From assembly GCF_018320785.1 (NCBI RefSeq), contig NC_054888.1, forward strand, positions 22,585,938 to 22,649,937: DNA of 64,000 nucleotides, read 5' to 3'. Positions 12,301-21,668 of this stretch are shown piece after piece (position 1 is the first letter of the stretch; each line of letters begins with the position of its first letter). A program made the position numbers and the translations under genes. The notes under the pieces were generated by a model. The model was not told where the DNA came from. It did not search any database and saw only the letters and a program-made list of their open reading frames with translations. Source of the stretch: Cheilinus undulatus. Its lineage: Eukaryota; Chordata; Actinopteri; Labriformes; Labridae.

Positions 12301-15300
12301 GAACTGTCTGACTCCGTCCCCTGACCACGCCCCTCTCAGGAATTGGATTTGGCTTAATGGTTGTGGCTCTCCTGATCCTCAGCTGAGAGGAAGATCAGGA
12401 GAGGAGGGCAGAATTTTCTCCCAAGCGGAGGAGGGCCAACTGAACTTGGGGGGGGGGGGGCTAACTCCCCACATGACATCATGAGGGGGAAATCTGAGAA
12501 CAGCTTGTTTCAGCACACATTTTCTGAAAGGTAGAGAAAGAGAGGGGGAGGTAATGGATTTTTCTGGTACTTGAGTGGATTGTGGACAGACCAGTGGCAC
12601 ATATTTTTGTTAGAAAAGCCTGAAAAAGTGATTTTTATACATGTACCCCCCTTTGACTAATGAAGCAGGATGGGGACAAGCCTTCAGACCCCCTAGCTGA
12701 CTGCTTTTTCCCACTGGTTGTCTACTCCACATGTCTGTGGAAAGCCCAGCTGCACGGCAGGAAATCAGGGAAAGAGCGAGAGCTGGAAATGATGCACAAG
12801 AAAGGAGCTCTTACTCAAACCTAAGCGACATGTTTGCAGAACTCTAGCCTTCATGAAAAGGGCGCTGCCCGGTTTACAAGCCATTAGCGCAGGAGTAGAG
12901 AAAGCTTTGTCAGCTTCAGATTCAAGCGACTCGTCTTGCTTCCTAATATTGAGACAGATTTGCAGAAAGAGCATGCTCACATCGTTAAGACGACTAAATC
13001 AAATGATGGGCATGACGGGCATTGCAGCATGTCCCACATTATTTTTTACATCATTTTAATAACTATTTGGTAGCCTATATCTGTGGTATACTGATGATAA
13101 ATTTGCAAACACCACAATAAAAAGCGTGCCCTTTGTAAGATTGTCAAACTTCATTGATGGCTGAAGACGCCAACCAACAGCCGTGCAGCACGATGCTCAG
13201 CTGGTGTCCTCTCTGCAGAAGAGAGGATAACATTGTGGCTATAGCAAGCCATCTGGGTGCCTACTGGGCGCTACAATGCTATTAGTGTTTAATTTTGTCT
13301 CAGGAAGCATTCTGTATTTTTTTACGTGAATAACAAACCAGCAACTAGCTTCATTTACAGGCTGCATACTCACTCAACATTGTAGGGAGTCGTATCAGAG
13401 GACCTTGAGTGGAACAATGGTTTAACACAGCCTTGAACCCCTCCCTATTTTATCTTTAACAATGCTTGATACTTACTTTTTAACTTTGATTTTCCCCTGT
13501 GCATTTTGCTTCTAATATTCAGTATCAAAGAGTGGATTTTCTGCCACAGACAGCCAATATTAATCCTAGTTGAAGTTAGATTTAACAGGCATGATAGCAT
13601 GCATATATTTTGTTTTGCAGGTGCATCTATACGATCTCACTAAAACGCAGATTATGTGTCAGTGGGACATACCATAAACTGGCAGACGGTGCAATATAGC
13701 ACAAGGAAACTGTATAGATAAGACCAAACAAGAGGTCAGTGGAACAGGAAGAGAGGTTATGTTTTAGTGCAAACAGGTTATGTCACCATGTCGGAGAGCA
13801 GCATTAAAGAGAATATTCCTTAAGTTAGACGCTGGTCCTGTTTAAAACAATATTAATGACTTGACTCTGCAGATTTAGTTGTAATAGTGTAATTTTTTAC
13901 CTCTTAGATTGCCAATCACAGCGGCTACGTTCAGGTAGACTGGAAGAAGGTGGAGAAAGACGTAAACAAAGCAAAGAAGCACCTGAAGAAGAAAGCAAAC
14001 AAAGCAGCACCTGAAATCAACACATTCATTGAGGAGGTAAAGGTACCTGTAGCAAAGCTTGCTTTTGCTTCTCTCTAACAGAACCAAACCTTTCTTAACA
14101 GCTCTAGCTTCTTCTTCTGCAACACTGCACTCTATTTGCAACATGTTTCTTACTTTTAATCATCTAGATCAGGGTGGTCAAACTCCATCACAGAAGGGGC
14201 CGGATTCTGAATTAAGGTCTAACCTGAGGGCCGAACAGGGTCCACATTAAACCAAACTGTTCACCTCATTTTCGCCAGTAATACATTATGGGGAGAAAAT
14301 AAGCACTGATGATTTTGAGATTAAAAAAGTAAAAATGATAAGTTAAAAAACTCAAATTCTGAGATAAAAAGTCAAACTTATTAGTGCAAAAGGTCAAAAC
14401 ACAAAATTAGATGTTAATATAATGCTTTATAAAGCCAAATATATTAAAAAGAAAGTCACAATCATGTTTTTAAGGCCAAAATATGACTTGAAATTTAAAA
14501 TTGTGAACCTTAACGTTCAAAATAAGAGATATAAAGTACATTATAAATAGAAAAAGCCAAAATGTTTGACAAAAGTCAAAATAATAAATTGACAAATTTT
14601 TAAAAATGAGAGAAAAAATTCAAAATAATAATATGGAAAAAGCCTAAATATTAGTTAAAAGTCTAAATAATAAATGTAAAAGGTCAAAATATAATTTCTT
14701 ACATTTCTTTTTATGTAATTATTTTTACTCTATATTTTTTACATTTTTATGACTTAAGGATATTTAATATCATCAAGGTTAAATTTACATTTTTATCTGA
14801 AGGAAATCTGCAGACCTCATATCTTAGAGCCAGTTATAATAAGCTTCTTGCCGGTCGGGTGTAACTGAACAACGGGCCGGATTTGGCCCCCTGGCCTTGA
14901 GTTTGACATCCTTGATCTAGATCTACAAGAAGTATTCACCTCCTTGGATGTTTCACCCTTTTATTGATGACCTTGCCAAAGGTGGCTCTACTAAACACTG
15001 ACTTTAAGGGTGTGAATAATTATGCAGTCACTTATTTTACGTTACATATTTTTATCTAATTGGCATTATTTTGTAGAAATCTCTTATCACTTGGACACTG
15101 AAATATTGGGGGTCAAAATAGCTGAATTATTTTGTCTATGATTGATTTATAAAATTAGTAAAAAAGATAAAACATCCTAGGGACTGAATACTTTTTATAG
15201 GCACTGTCTCTGTCTTTTATCTATGAGAGGTTCATTCTTCAAACTGCAGCCCTGCGATGCCCTCTAGTGTACTGTTAGCAATACTGCAGCTTTTAACTGT

Positions 15301-17908
15301 GACACAGCAAGTTTAAAGGGGAATTCTGGTATTTAAAACCTGGGTCCTTTTAAGCATATTCTGTGTGAAAACACAGTGAATACCTATCTACTACCTCCCA
15401 GCTACAGGAGTATTACTCAGTACTAGTAGCCGCTACAGTGAGTCTGACAGTTTGTGAAGAAACTTCAGAGTGTTACCTTTCTAAACACACCTTGTTTGAG
15501 CTTGTACTCCAGATGCTTAGAGTTAATTTGGGCATACTTGGGTAGGAGTTTTTGATTTGTTTACCATGGAATTCCAAGTGGTTAAAGTCCTGTTTCTGCA
15601 GGGTTTTTCTCCATGCAGTCTTGTGGAAGACACGGATGTTAACAACCATTTTTGGAGCAACTTCAATTTTTTGTCACCTTTAGTCATATAAATACAACAT
15701 TCATTAATATAGAGCCCAGCTTATAATGTCAAGAATTCCCCCTTTAAACTGCTGTGTCATAGTCTTCTAGCATCGCCTTTTTGCTGTAGTCTATCTTACG
15801 AAGTGTTGCAATATCATGTCCTGTCACCGTCTAACCCCATGTGTACAGTTGTTTGTTCTTATTGTTGTTTGGATGCACCGCAGAGATTCAAAGTCCAATT
15901 TATCTAGTGGTTAGTGAAGTTCAAACTAATCAAAATAGCGTTGCAGAAATGTTTTTTTTCACAGTGCTTCCTAACTAGAATAAATCTACAAAGATGTGAA
16001 TGTACTTCAAACATGTTTCTGCTGCTACATCTATCACCATTATTAGAAGTGAATGTAAGGGCAGCTCTTCTTTAACTACAGTAACTACCAATATCAGTCC
16101 TATTTATTTCATTATTATCTTAGCTGTTGATGCTAATATTAGGGTGTATTAGGGTCTATCAAACATGGCCGTTTCTGCTAATTCTTCAAGTAATATCATT
16201 AACATTGACACCGTATCCAAAAAATAAGTAAAAAATCTATCAATGCGCTAAACAGCCATAAATTTGTCTTGTTCATTATTATTGCTTAGCTTGTTTTCTT
16301 GCCTTCTTCATCTCTGTCTCTGAATTTCCTCCCTTTACCTTTCTGTAAGTCTTTTTCTCCCAAATCTCCTTCTTCCTTCTGAGTCTCTTTCTTCCTTCGT
16401 ACTGCATCCCCTCTTTTCTTTCTGTCGCCTAATGTTTTTAAGGTCTATTTTCCTTTTCCCTCTTTCTGCATCTACTTCACATCTGTTTCTGCATCTGCCT
16501 CCTTGCTTTCTCTGTTGCCCACTCTTTAATGTCTACATCTTCCTCTTCTGTCTTTCTGCATCTCCCACTTCCCTTAGTCTGCATCTCCTCTTTTTATGTC
16601 TGTATCACTTTTCTCCTTCTGCATCTCCTATTTCTGTATCTCCCTTTCTCTTTTGCAGCATTGCCCTCACTTCTATTTGCATCTCCCCCTTTTCTCTTTC
16701 TGCCACCCACTCTTTTATATTTCTGCAACTTCTTCTTCTTTCTTTCTGCATCTCTTTTCTTTTTGTATCTCCCTTTCTCTTTTCTGCATTGCCTTTACTT
16801 CTATTTCTGCATCTTCTACTTTTCTTTTTCTGCATTTTCCTTTTCTTCTCCTGCACCTCCACCTTTTCTGTCTGCATCTCCCATCTCTCTTTATGTATCT
16901 CACTTCTCTATCTTCCTGCATTTCCTTTTTTGACCTTTCTGCAAGATTTTTTTTTTCTTCCTCAATCTGCTTCTTCCTCCTGCGTCTCTTTCTTCCTTCT
17001 TACTGCATCTCCCTCTTTTCTCTTTCAGTCACCCAATGTTTATATGGCTATCTCCCTTTTCTCTCTTTCTGCATCCCCCACATCTCTTAGTCTGCATCTC
17101 CTTTTTTCTGTATCCCACTTTCTCCTTTTCTGCATTGTCCTCAGTTCTACTTGCATCTCCCACTTCTCTCTTTCTGCATCTCGTTCTTGTCTTGGTATGC
17201 ATCTCCTCTTGTTATCATCTCTATCTCATTTTTCCCTTGCATCTCCTTTCTTTTTGCAGTGCCCTTTCCTTTTTCTGCATTGCCTTTACTTCTATTTCTG
17301 CATCCTCCTCTTCTCTTGGTCTGCATCTCCTTTTCTGATCTGTCTGTATAGGTCTTTTTCTTCCTGCATCTCCCTCTTGTTTAAGTCTGTACCTGCCTCT
17401 GCTCTTAGTATGCATCTCCTCTTAATGTCTTTTGTCCTTCCTGCATCTCATTCATTCTTTTTTGCATTTCTCTTTCTCTTTCTGCATTGCTTTTACTTCT
17501 ATTTCTACATCTCCCTCTTTTCTCTTTCTGTATCCCTCTCTATCCCAGTCTATCTTCCTTGTTTTTTTTATCAGTTACACAAAAAAAGAGAACCTTCTTG
17601 ATCCATTCTCTTTGTAAAGTGTCTGGAGATAACTTTGATTATGAAGTCTTGCTGTGCATATAAAGATTAATGGATTCATGGTTGACTTTAAGGAGAAAGC
17701 ATGTGTAAAACAGAATCACAGTGTGCTAATAAGTCTCAGCTGGTGCAACACCTTAAACATGAGTGGTTTAACCCAGTGCTGGTGCTCTAAACCGTTACAG
17801 ACTAATGCATCATTTCTTCTTCCTGTTTAGGCCACAGACTTTATCAAGAGAAACATTGTCTTATCCAGCGGGTTCGTCGGTGGCTTCTTCCTGGGTTTGG
17901 CCTCCTAA
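9339..17908 (+). CDS. fundc1: fundc1, FUN14 domain-containing mitophagy receptor (complete, 5 exons)
   Basis: FUNDC1 is an outer-mitochondrial-membrane receptor that recruits LC3 during hypoxic mitophagy and helps form ER-mitochondria contacts. Joining 9339-9363, 11508-11676, 11841-11916, 13908-14036 and 17831-17908 gives 477 nt, 158 residues plus TAA; human FUNDC1 is 155. Landmarks match the family: [16 protein letters not shown] (LC3-interacting region, Tyr21), [45 protein letters not shown], and the C-terminus [14 protein letters not shown]. Three membrane segments are expected at about 53-72, 76-95 and 140-157, with the N-terminus cytosolic. Intron phases are 1, 2, 0 and 0. Oddities are a GC donor for intron 3, and Val20 where human has the ULK1-site Ser17. 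The alternative, fundc2, fits less well because that paralogue lacks the YEV(L/V)DLTEY segment. Confidence 0.96.
11508..11676 (+). CDS. fundc1: fundc1 exon 2
   Basis: Acceptor acaacag, donor TG|GTAGGA; codons 9-65. It carries the acidic [12 protein letters not shown]3-interacting region, [12 protein letters not shown] and the first half of membrane segment 1. Intron 2 is only 164 bp. Confidence 0.95.
11841..11916 (+). CDS. fundc1: fundc1 exon 3 (GC donor)
   Basis: Acceptor acatctag. The exon encodes the end of Trp65, then [20 protein letters not shown] and FLLLQ (membrane segments 1-2). The exon ends ACAG and the intron begins GCAAGA. No GT lies at a position that keeps the conserved FLLLQ-IAN junction, so this is a GC-AG intron. 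Confidence 0.93.
12100..12645 (+). repeat. Dispersed repeat A, copy 1 (fundc1 intron 3)
   Basis: From about 12296 to 12640 this matches a second copy at 19866-20143: both share actgtctgactccg, ctctcctgat, ggctaactccccac, acatcatgagggg, gcacacattttctgaa, attgtggacagacca and aagcctgaaaaagtgattttt. The region 12100-12295 looks like further element sequence absent from copy 2. There is no coding capacity. It is probably a non-autonomous DNA element; I cannot name the family. Confidence 0.7.
12646..13907. other. fundc1 intron 3, unique part
   Basis: I see no exon or bounded element; the minus and plus ORFs near 12.8-13.05 kb do not resemble known proteins. Confidence 0.5.
13908..14036 (+). CDS. 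fundc1: fundc1 exon 4
   Basis: Acceptor cctcttag, donor GAG|GTAAAG; codons 91-133. It encodes [20 protein letters not shown] and the lysine-rich linker to [10 protein letters not shown], all close to human FUNDC1. Confidence 0.95.
14170..14914. mobile_element. hAT-type non-autonomous element, 745 bp
   Basis: A perfect 8-bp target duplication, atctagat, lies at 14162-14169 and 14915-14922. The terminal inverted repeats are CAGGGTGGTCAAACTC and, inward from the other end, CAAGGATGTCAAACTC (13 of 16). Subterminal GGGCCGGATT blocks are also inverted. The interior is A-rich with no transposase. It lies in fundc1 intron 4. Confidence 0.85.
14925..15212 (+). mobile_element. Tc1/mariner-type element remnant
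   Basis: The left end has agtattcacctcc and the right end gggactgaatactttttata followed by ggcactg, the fish Tc1-type terminal repeat. The stretch tgatttataaaattagtaaa also occurs in the remnant near 20450, so the two are one family. There is no open transposase. Confidence 0.65.
15225..16270. other. fundc1 intron 4, unique part
   Basis: I recognise no exon, element or RNA here. Confidence 0.5.
16290..17580 (+). repeat. Polypyrimidine minisatellite in fundc1 intron 4
   Basis: Degenerate CTGCATCTCC / TTTCTCTTT phrases recur about every 20-35 bp for 1.3 kb, almost pure C/T on the transcribed strand's coding sense. Lack of A and G keeps long ORFs open (for example 16432-17601) that read only Phe/Leu/Ser/Cys/His. 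It is 250 bp upstream of the exon 5 acceptor. Confidence 0.8.
17831..17908 (+). CDS. fundc1: fundc1 exon 5 with stop codon
   Basis: Acceptor tcctgtttag. The exon encodes [20 protein letters not shown] followed by LGLAS and TAA (17906-17908). It is the last membrane segment and matches the invariant FUNDC1 C-terminus. Confidence 0.96.
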   Translation, partial: ATDFIKRNIVLSSGFVGGFFLGLAS

Positions 17909-18870
17909 AGATGCTGACTGTGAATCCACATGGGTCACCTTCCTCTCCATTGTTTACCTCTCAGCTCCATGTGATTCACCTTAAAACTGCACCAAACAGG
18001 GCGGGGGAACATTCTAGCATGATGTGTCGTGACAGTGGTATTTACTGTGTTACATCTCCCTCCCGTTTTCTGTCACTACTTGCTAATTATTTCCTTTTTG
18101 GATTGCACATTCTGAAGTGAGATTTAACTGTGAACACTTTCATGGGTTGGCATGTGTGGGTGCCGTTGTAAATATGAAGCCGACCCCTTTGCAGAGCTGT
18201 AAATACCCACACATGGACAAATCTTCTATAAAGAGTGAGGCGTTAACTCCCCAGCAGAGTGCTTGGAGGTATTTTTTAATGTAGCTGCGAAGTGCCATAG
18301 AGCGTAGAGATAATGAAGAGTTTATCACACTGGCTGGAGGGGTTGTTAACAATATACAACACATATCATGAGCTTAAACCCCAACTAAATGTTCCATCTG
18401 TGATTTTTTTCCCTCTATTTTACACTGAAAGTGTTAAACAGATCCTTTATTCCCATAATCCTCTGCTCCAAAATGCCCTTTAATAACAGGAAGAGCATCT
18501 GCTGTATAATTTCCACCATTAAGAGCTAGACACCAAAAAGAGACAGCAGTCCTGTCATTACAGAGCGTAACGGAGCGGCGATTGTGACTCCCACACCCTC
18601 GCCTAATATCATTGTACATTTAGTCATCAAAACTGCTGAGTCGTGTCCTCCTTAACCATTTAGACTCCACTTAAGTTGATCACAAGTTGCTTGTTATTCT
18701 TTTTTGCCTTTGTTACCAGTGCAATATGTTACAGATGTGAGTTTCATTCAGGTTTTAAGTGCTCGTTATGCCCATAACTTGCTCTAATTCCATCATTGTT
18801 TAACTTTGTTGAGCTGTATGAATTTGTTGGGTGTCTCTTTTAAAAATAAAGCTGCCTGATTTGTTTTGAA
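17909..18870 (+). other. fundc1 3' UTR with poly(A) signal
   Basis: An AATAAA hexamer at 18845-18850 is followed by T-rich sequence (about 18876-18890), consistent with cleavage near 18865-18880. No other canonical hexamer stands out between the stop and this one. Confidence 0.65.
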
Positions 18871-18889
18871 TTGTTCTTTTTTTCTTGTC

Positions 18890-19230
18890 CTTTGGGGATT
18901 ATTGCCAAGGATGCATTTGTTGGCTAATGCTGCAGGATTGGCACCATATGGCCTTTCAACGCTAGCTGACTCTGATAACTGGCTTGTCAGCTCTAATGGA
19001 AGACAGTAATTATTATAGAGCAGCATCTGTTTGAATGATTGATGCTTTGGCAGGAAATGAAACTGTTATGAGATTGTTGAATGCAGTTTTAGGAATCCTA
19101 ATATTCAGGATTTTGTAGATTTTTAAACTTGTACCACCAACAAAAGCTTATATATTCCCGTTATGAAAATATGCTCAATGTTTAAAGTGATTGCAGTGTA
19201 AAAACACCTGTCAGTCACTGGATAATCAGT
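18890..19230. other. Intergenic DNA, nothing recognised
   Basis: It lies between the fundc1 poly(A) site and the Tc1 remnant. Confidence 0.5.
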
Positions 19231-19239
19231 ATCCCTGGC

Positions 19240-19640
19240 TACCATTACACCATGAAGTCAAAGGAACACTCTAAGCAGCTTAGAGAAAATGTGATTGCTG
19301 TCCTCACAAACTGAGTGACCATAGATGAAGGAGACTAGTGAGAGAGGCCAGACTCTGCAGACAACATCCATTGGCCGGGTTCTTCACCAGTCAGAGCTTT
19401 ATGGGAGTGGCAAAGAGAAAGCCACTGAAAACTCACAGAAAAGGCATGTGGGAGACTCCATGGTCAAGTGGAAGGAAGTTCTTTGGTCTGATGAGACCAA
19501 AATGGAGCTTTTTGGCCATTAGACAATATCATCCCCACTGTAAAGGACGGTGGTGGCAGCATCATGCTGTGAGGATGTTTTTCAAGGCTGACCCTGGAAG
19601 GCTTGTAAAGGTAGAGGGTAAAAAGAATACCTATTCAGTC
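19240..19640 (+). pseudogene. Tc1-like transposase remnant
   Basis: The frame at 19325-19522 contains KEVLWSDETKMELFGH, the Tc1 (DD34E) catalytic-aspartate region, and the downstream bases read VKDGGGSIML-stop-GCF, the next conserved block. Stops, a deletion between the blocks and the lack of the helix-turn-helix domain show it is dead. Confidence 0.85.
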
Positions 19641-19659
19641 TGGAAGAGGACTATGGCTT

Positions 19660-20345
19660 TGGACAGTTAATTATGACAGTTGTCTTTAATTTTAGTCTCA
19701 GTCTTGTAAAGTTTTAGTCACATTTTAGTCATTTCTATCCTTCATAGTTTTATTCTAGTTTAAGTCAATGAAAACTCAAACATTTTAGTCTGGTTTTAGT
19801 CCACAAAAGTTCATACATTTAGTCTTAACATTTGAAGGTCACATAATTTATCCTGTTTGTCTTTAAATGTTACTGAGCTGTCTGACTCCGCCCCTTTCAG
19901 GATATGGAAGCAGCTCTCCTGATCAAGATAGGAGGGGGGAACTTTCTTCCAAGCAGGGAGGGCAAACAGAACTTAGGAGCGGGGCTAACTCCCCACTTGA
20001 CATCATGAGGGGAAAATTGGAGAACAGCATGTTTGAGCACACATTTTCTGAAGGGGGGGGGGTGTTCTGGTGCTTGAGTTGATTGTGGACAGACCAGGGA
20101 CACATATTTTCTGTCAGGAAAGCCTGAAAAAGTGATTTTTGCACGATATGTCTCCTCTAACCGTTTGTTCAAATGTTTTCTCTGCATCCTGCCTGGCCTG
20201 GGGTCCCTGCTTTCTACAGCTGAGAGGCAGAATAGCTACTGATGCATTGCATTTTGTCAGATTTACCCACAGTGGAGATTTTGAATGCTCGACGAAAACT
20301 AGATTACATTTTAGTCTCGTTTTAGTCATCTTGTCAAAAACTAAC
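19660..20345. mobile_element. Repeat C copy 1, split by nested repeat A
   Basis: The left part (about 19670-19850, repeated ttttagtc phrases) and right part (about 20205-20345, ctttctacagctgagaggca through ttttagtcatc) together match the copy at 57.96-58.35 kb. Repeat A copy 2 sits between them, so repeat A inserted into repeat C. Confidence 0.7.
19866..20145 (+). repeat. Dispersed repeat A, copy 2 (nested)
   Basis: This is collinear with 12296-12640: tgactccgcccc, cttccaagc.gggagggc, ctaactccccac, agcacacattttctgaa and gattgtggacagaccag. It interrupts repeat C. Confidence 0.75.
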
Positions 20346-20394
20346 CTTACTCTAAGTCAGCAAAGATCTATTTTCAGGTAGTCACTTTGACATT

Positions 20395-20565
20395 AAAGAG
20401 GGTTTTTTGTATTTTAGGGTCGAAAAAGCCAAATTATATTGACCATAACTGATTTATAGAATCAATAAAAGGGTAACACATGGTGCACAGTAGTGGCAGC
20501 ATTATGCTGTGGGGATGCTTCTCAGCAGCCAGCCCTGGAAGGCTTGTTGACATATACAGGCTAGG
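20395..20565 (+). pseudogene. Tc1-like fragment, second copy
   Basis: The sequence tgatttatagaatcaataaa joins a transposase block reading SGSIMLWGCFSAASPGRLVD. The first part matches the 14925-15212 element. It is a rearranged fragment with no intact frame. Confidence 0.75.
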
Positions 20566-20672
20566 GGTGTGCAGATCTATCAAACAATACCAATACATGT
20601 TCAAATCATGTGTCATGCATTGATGTCAGCAGTACCTATCGGTTGTGCTGTAGGGTTGGGAAAATTTTTTAA

Positions 20673-21046
20673 CCCTTTACCCACTGCCATAGCGCTGACG
20701 CTGTGTACTATGTCCGTAGTATTATTACCATAACAACGTTAAAGTTTGTCCAATCAGAAAAATTCCAACAGCGTTGGAAAGCTGAGAATTGTGGGCATGT
20801 GCACATATATAGCTCATTATGGTACTCGCAACCATATGACGTAGGCATTCATAGCAAAAACACAAGTTTTGTATTTGTCTTCTTTTAAACTGCTGACATT
20901 TCCATATAATGTGCAATAATCATTAACCAGATGTTGAAAAGTCAAGTACAAGTACTCCAGGGTAAAAAGGGACCAAAGCTCTCAGACTTATGGCCATAAT
21001 ATCAAAATATGTCCAAATCACCATTTTAAACTCAGTAGATAAAGGG
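20673..21046. mobile_element. piggyBac-type MITE, 374 bp
   Basis: The flanks are TTAA on both sides (20669-20672 and 21047-21050). The termini are CCCTTTACCCACTG and, read inward from the right, CCCTTTATCTACTG (12 of 14). TTAA targets with CCC-initial termini are the piggyBac hallmark. There is no transposase. Confidence 0.85.
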
Positions 21047-21294
21047 TTAAGATTTGCATTGATGTTGCTAAACCACACAATGATCAAGATCCTGGTTCAA
21101 TCTAAAACAAAAAAAGATCAGCCATCTTAATCACATTTTACACTTTTAAATAAAGCAAGCATCAGAATCATAAATAGTGCAGCGATCCTATAGCAGCTGA
21201 GCATTGGTTTCCATTCATCAGGCCTTATATATCCCTCCTAGAGCTGTCTCATGACGCATCAATAACAAATCTCATTCATTTTTTGGCTTTTAAT

Positions 21295-21593
21295 TTTATT
21301 TACAACTATAAATGACAAAAAATAGAACAGCTAGACAAGCGTATATACAGTAAAGTATTTACAGAAGCAGGGTTAAACCTAAGCATGTTAGCTAAAACTG
21401 CATTTAAAGTCGTCAACATAGAAAACTAGGAAGTTTAGGAAGCTGTCAGCCGTGTTCATGGTCATAATCAAAACAATGATCCCAAGATTGTTATGAGTGT
21501 TATGAGAATACAACTTCCATTTCATGTTATGAAAGGAGAAAAACCCTGCTGTGATAATTCACTTCCTCGTAGTGTAAACTGTCTTAAGTTCCT
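21295..21593 (-). other. cenpl 3' UTR with poly(A) signal
   Basis: On the minus strand an AATAAA hexamer occupies 21300-21295, about 295 nt after the cenpl stop. It is the first clear hexamer downstream. Confidence 0.55.
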
Positions 21594-21668
21594 TTAAATG
21601 GGCATTTTAAGGAGAGCACACTCTGTCAGCAGCATCAATGTGGTGATCATGTATTTGCTGTTGGAGAT
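21594..21668 (-). CDS. cenpl: cenpl exon 5 with stop codon
   Basis: Acceptor tgtttcag. It encodes ISNSKYMITTLMLLTECALL then KMPI and TAA (21596-21594), aligning with the human C-terminal LIGVLAYLTELAIFQIE segment. Confidence 0.9.
   Translation of the reverse strand: MSNSKYMITTLMLLTECALLKMPI

Noticed and set aside
16432-17601. 389-codon plus-strand ORF rich in Ser/Leu/Phe
   Set aside because: It is explained by the polypyrimidine tract; other frames are also open, and it lies inside fundc1 intron 4.
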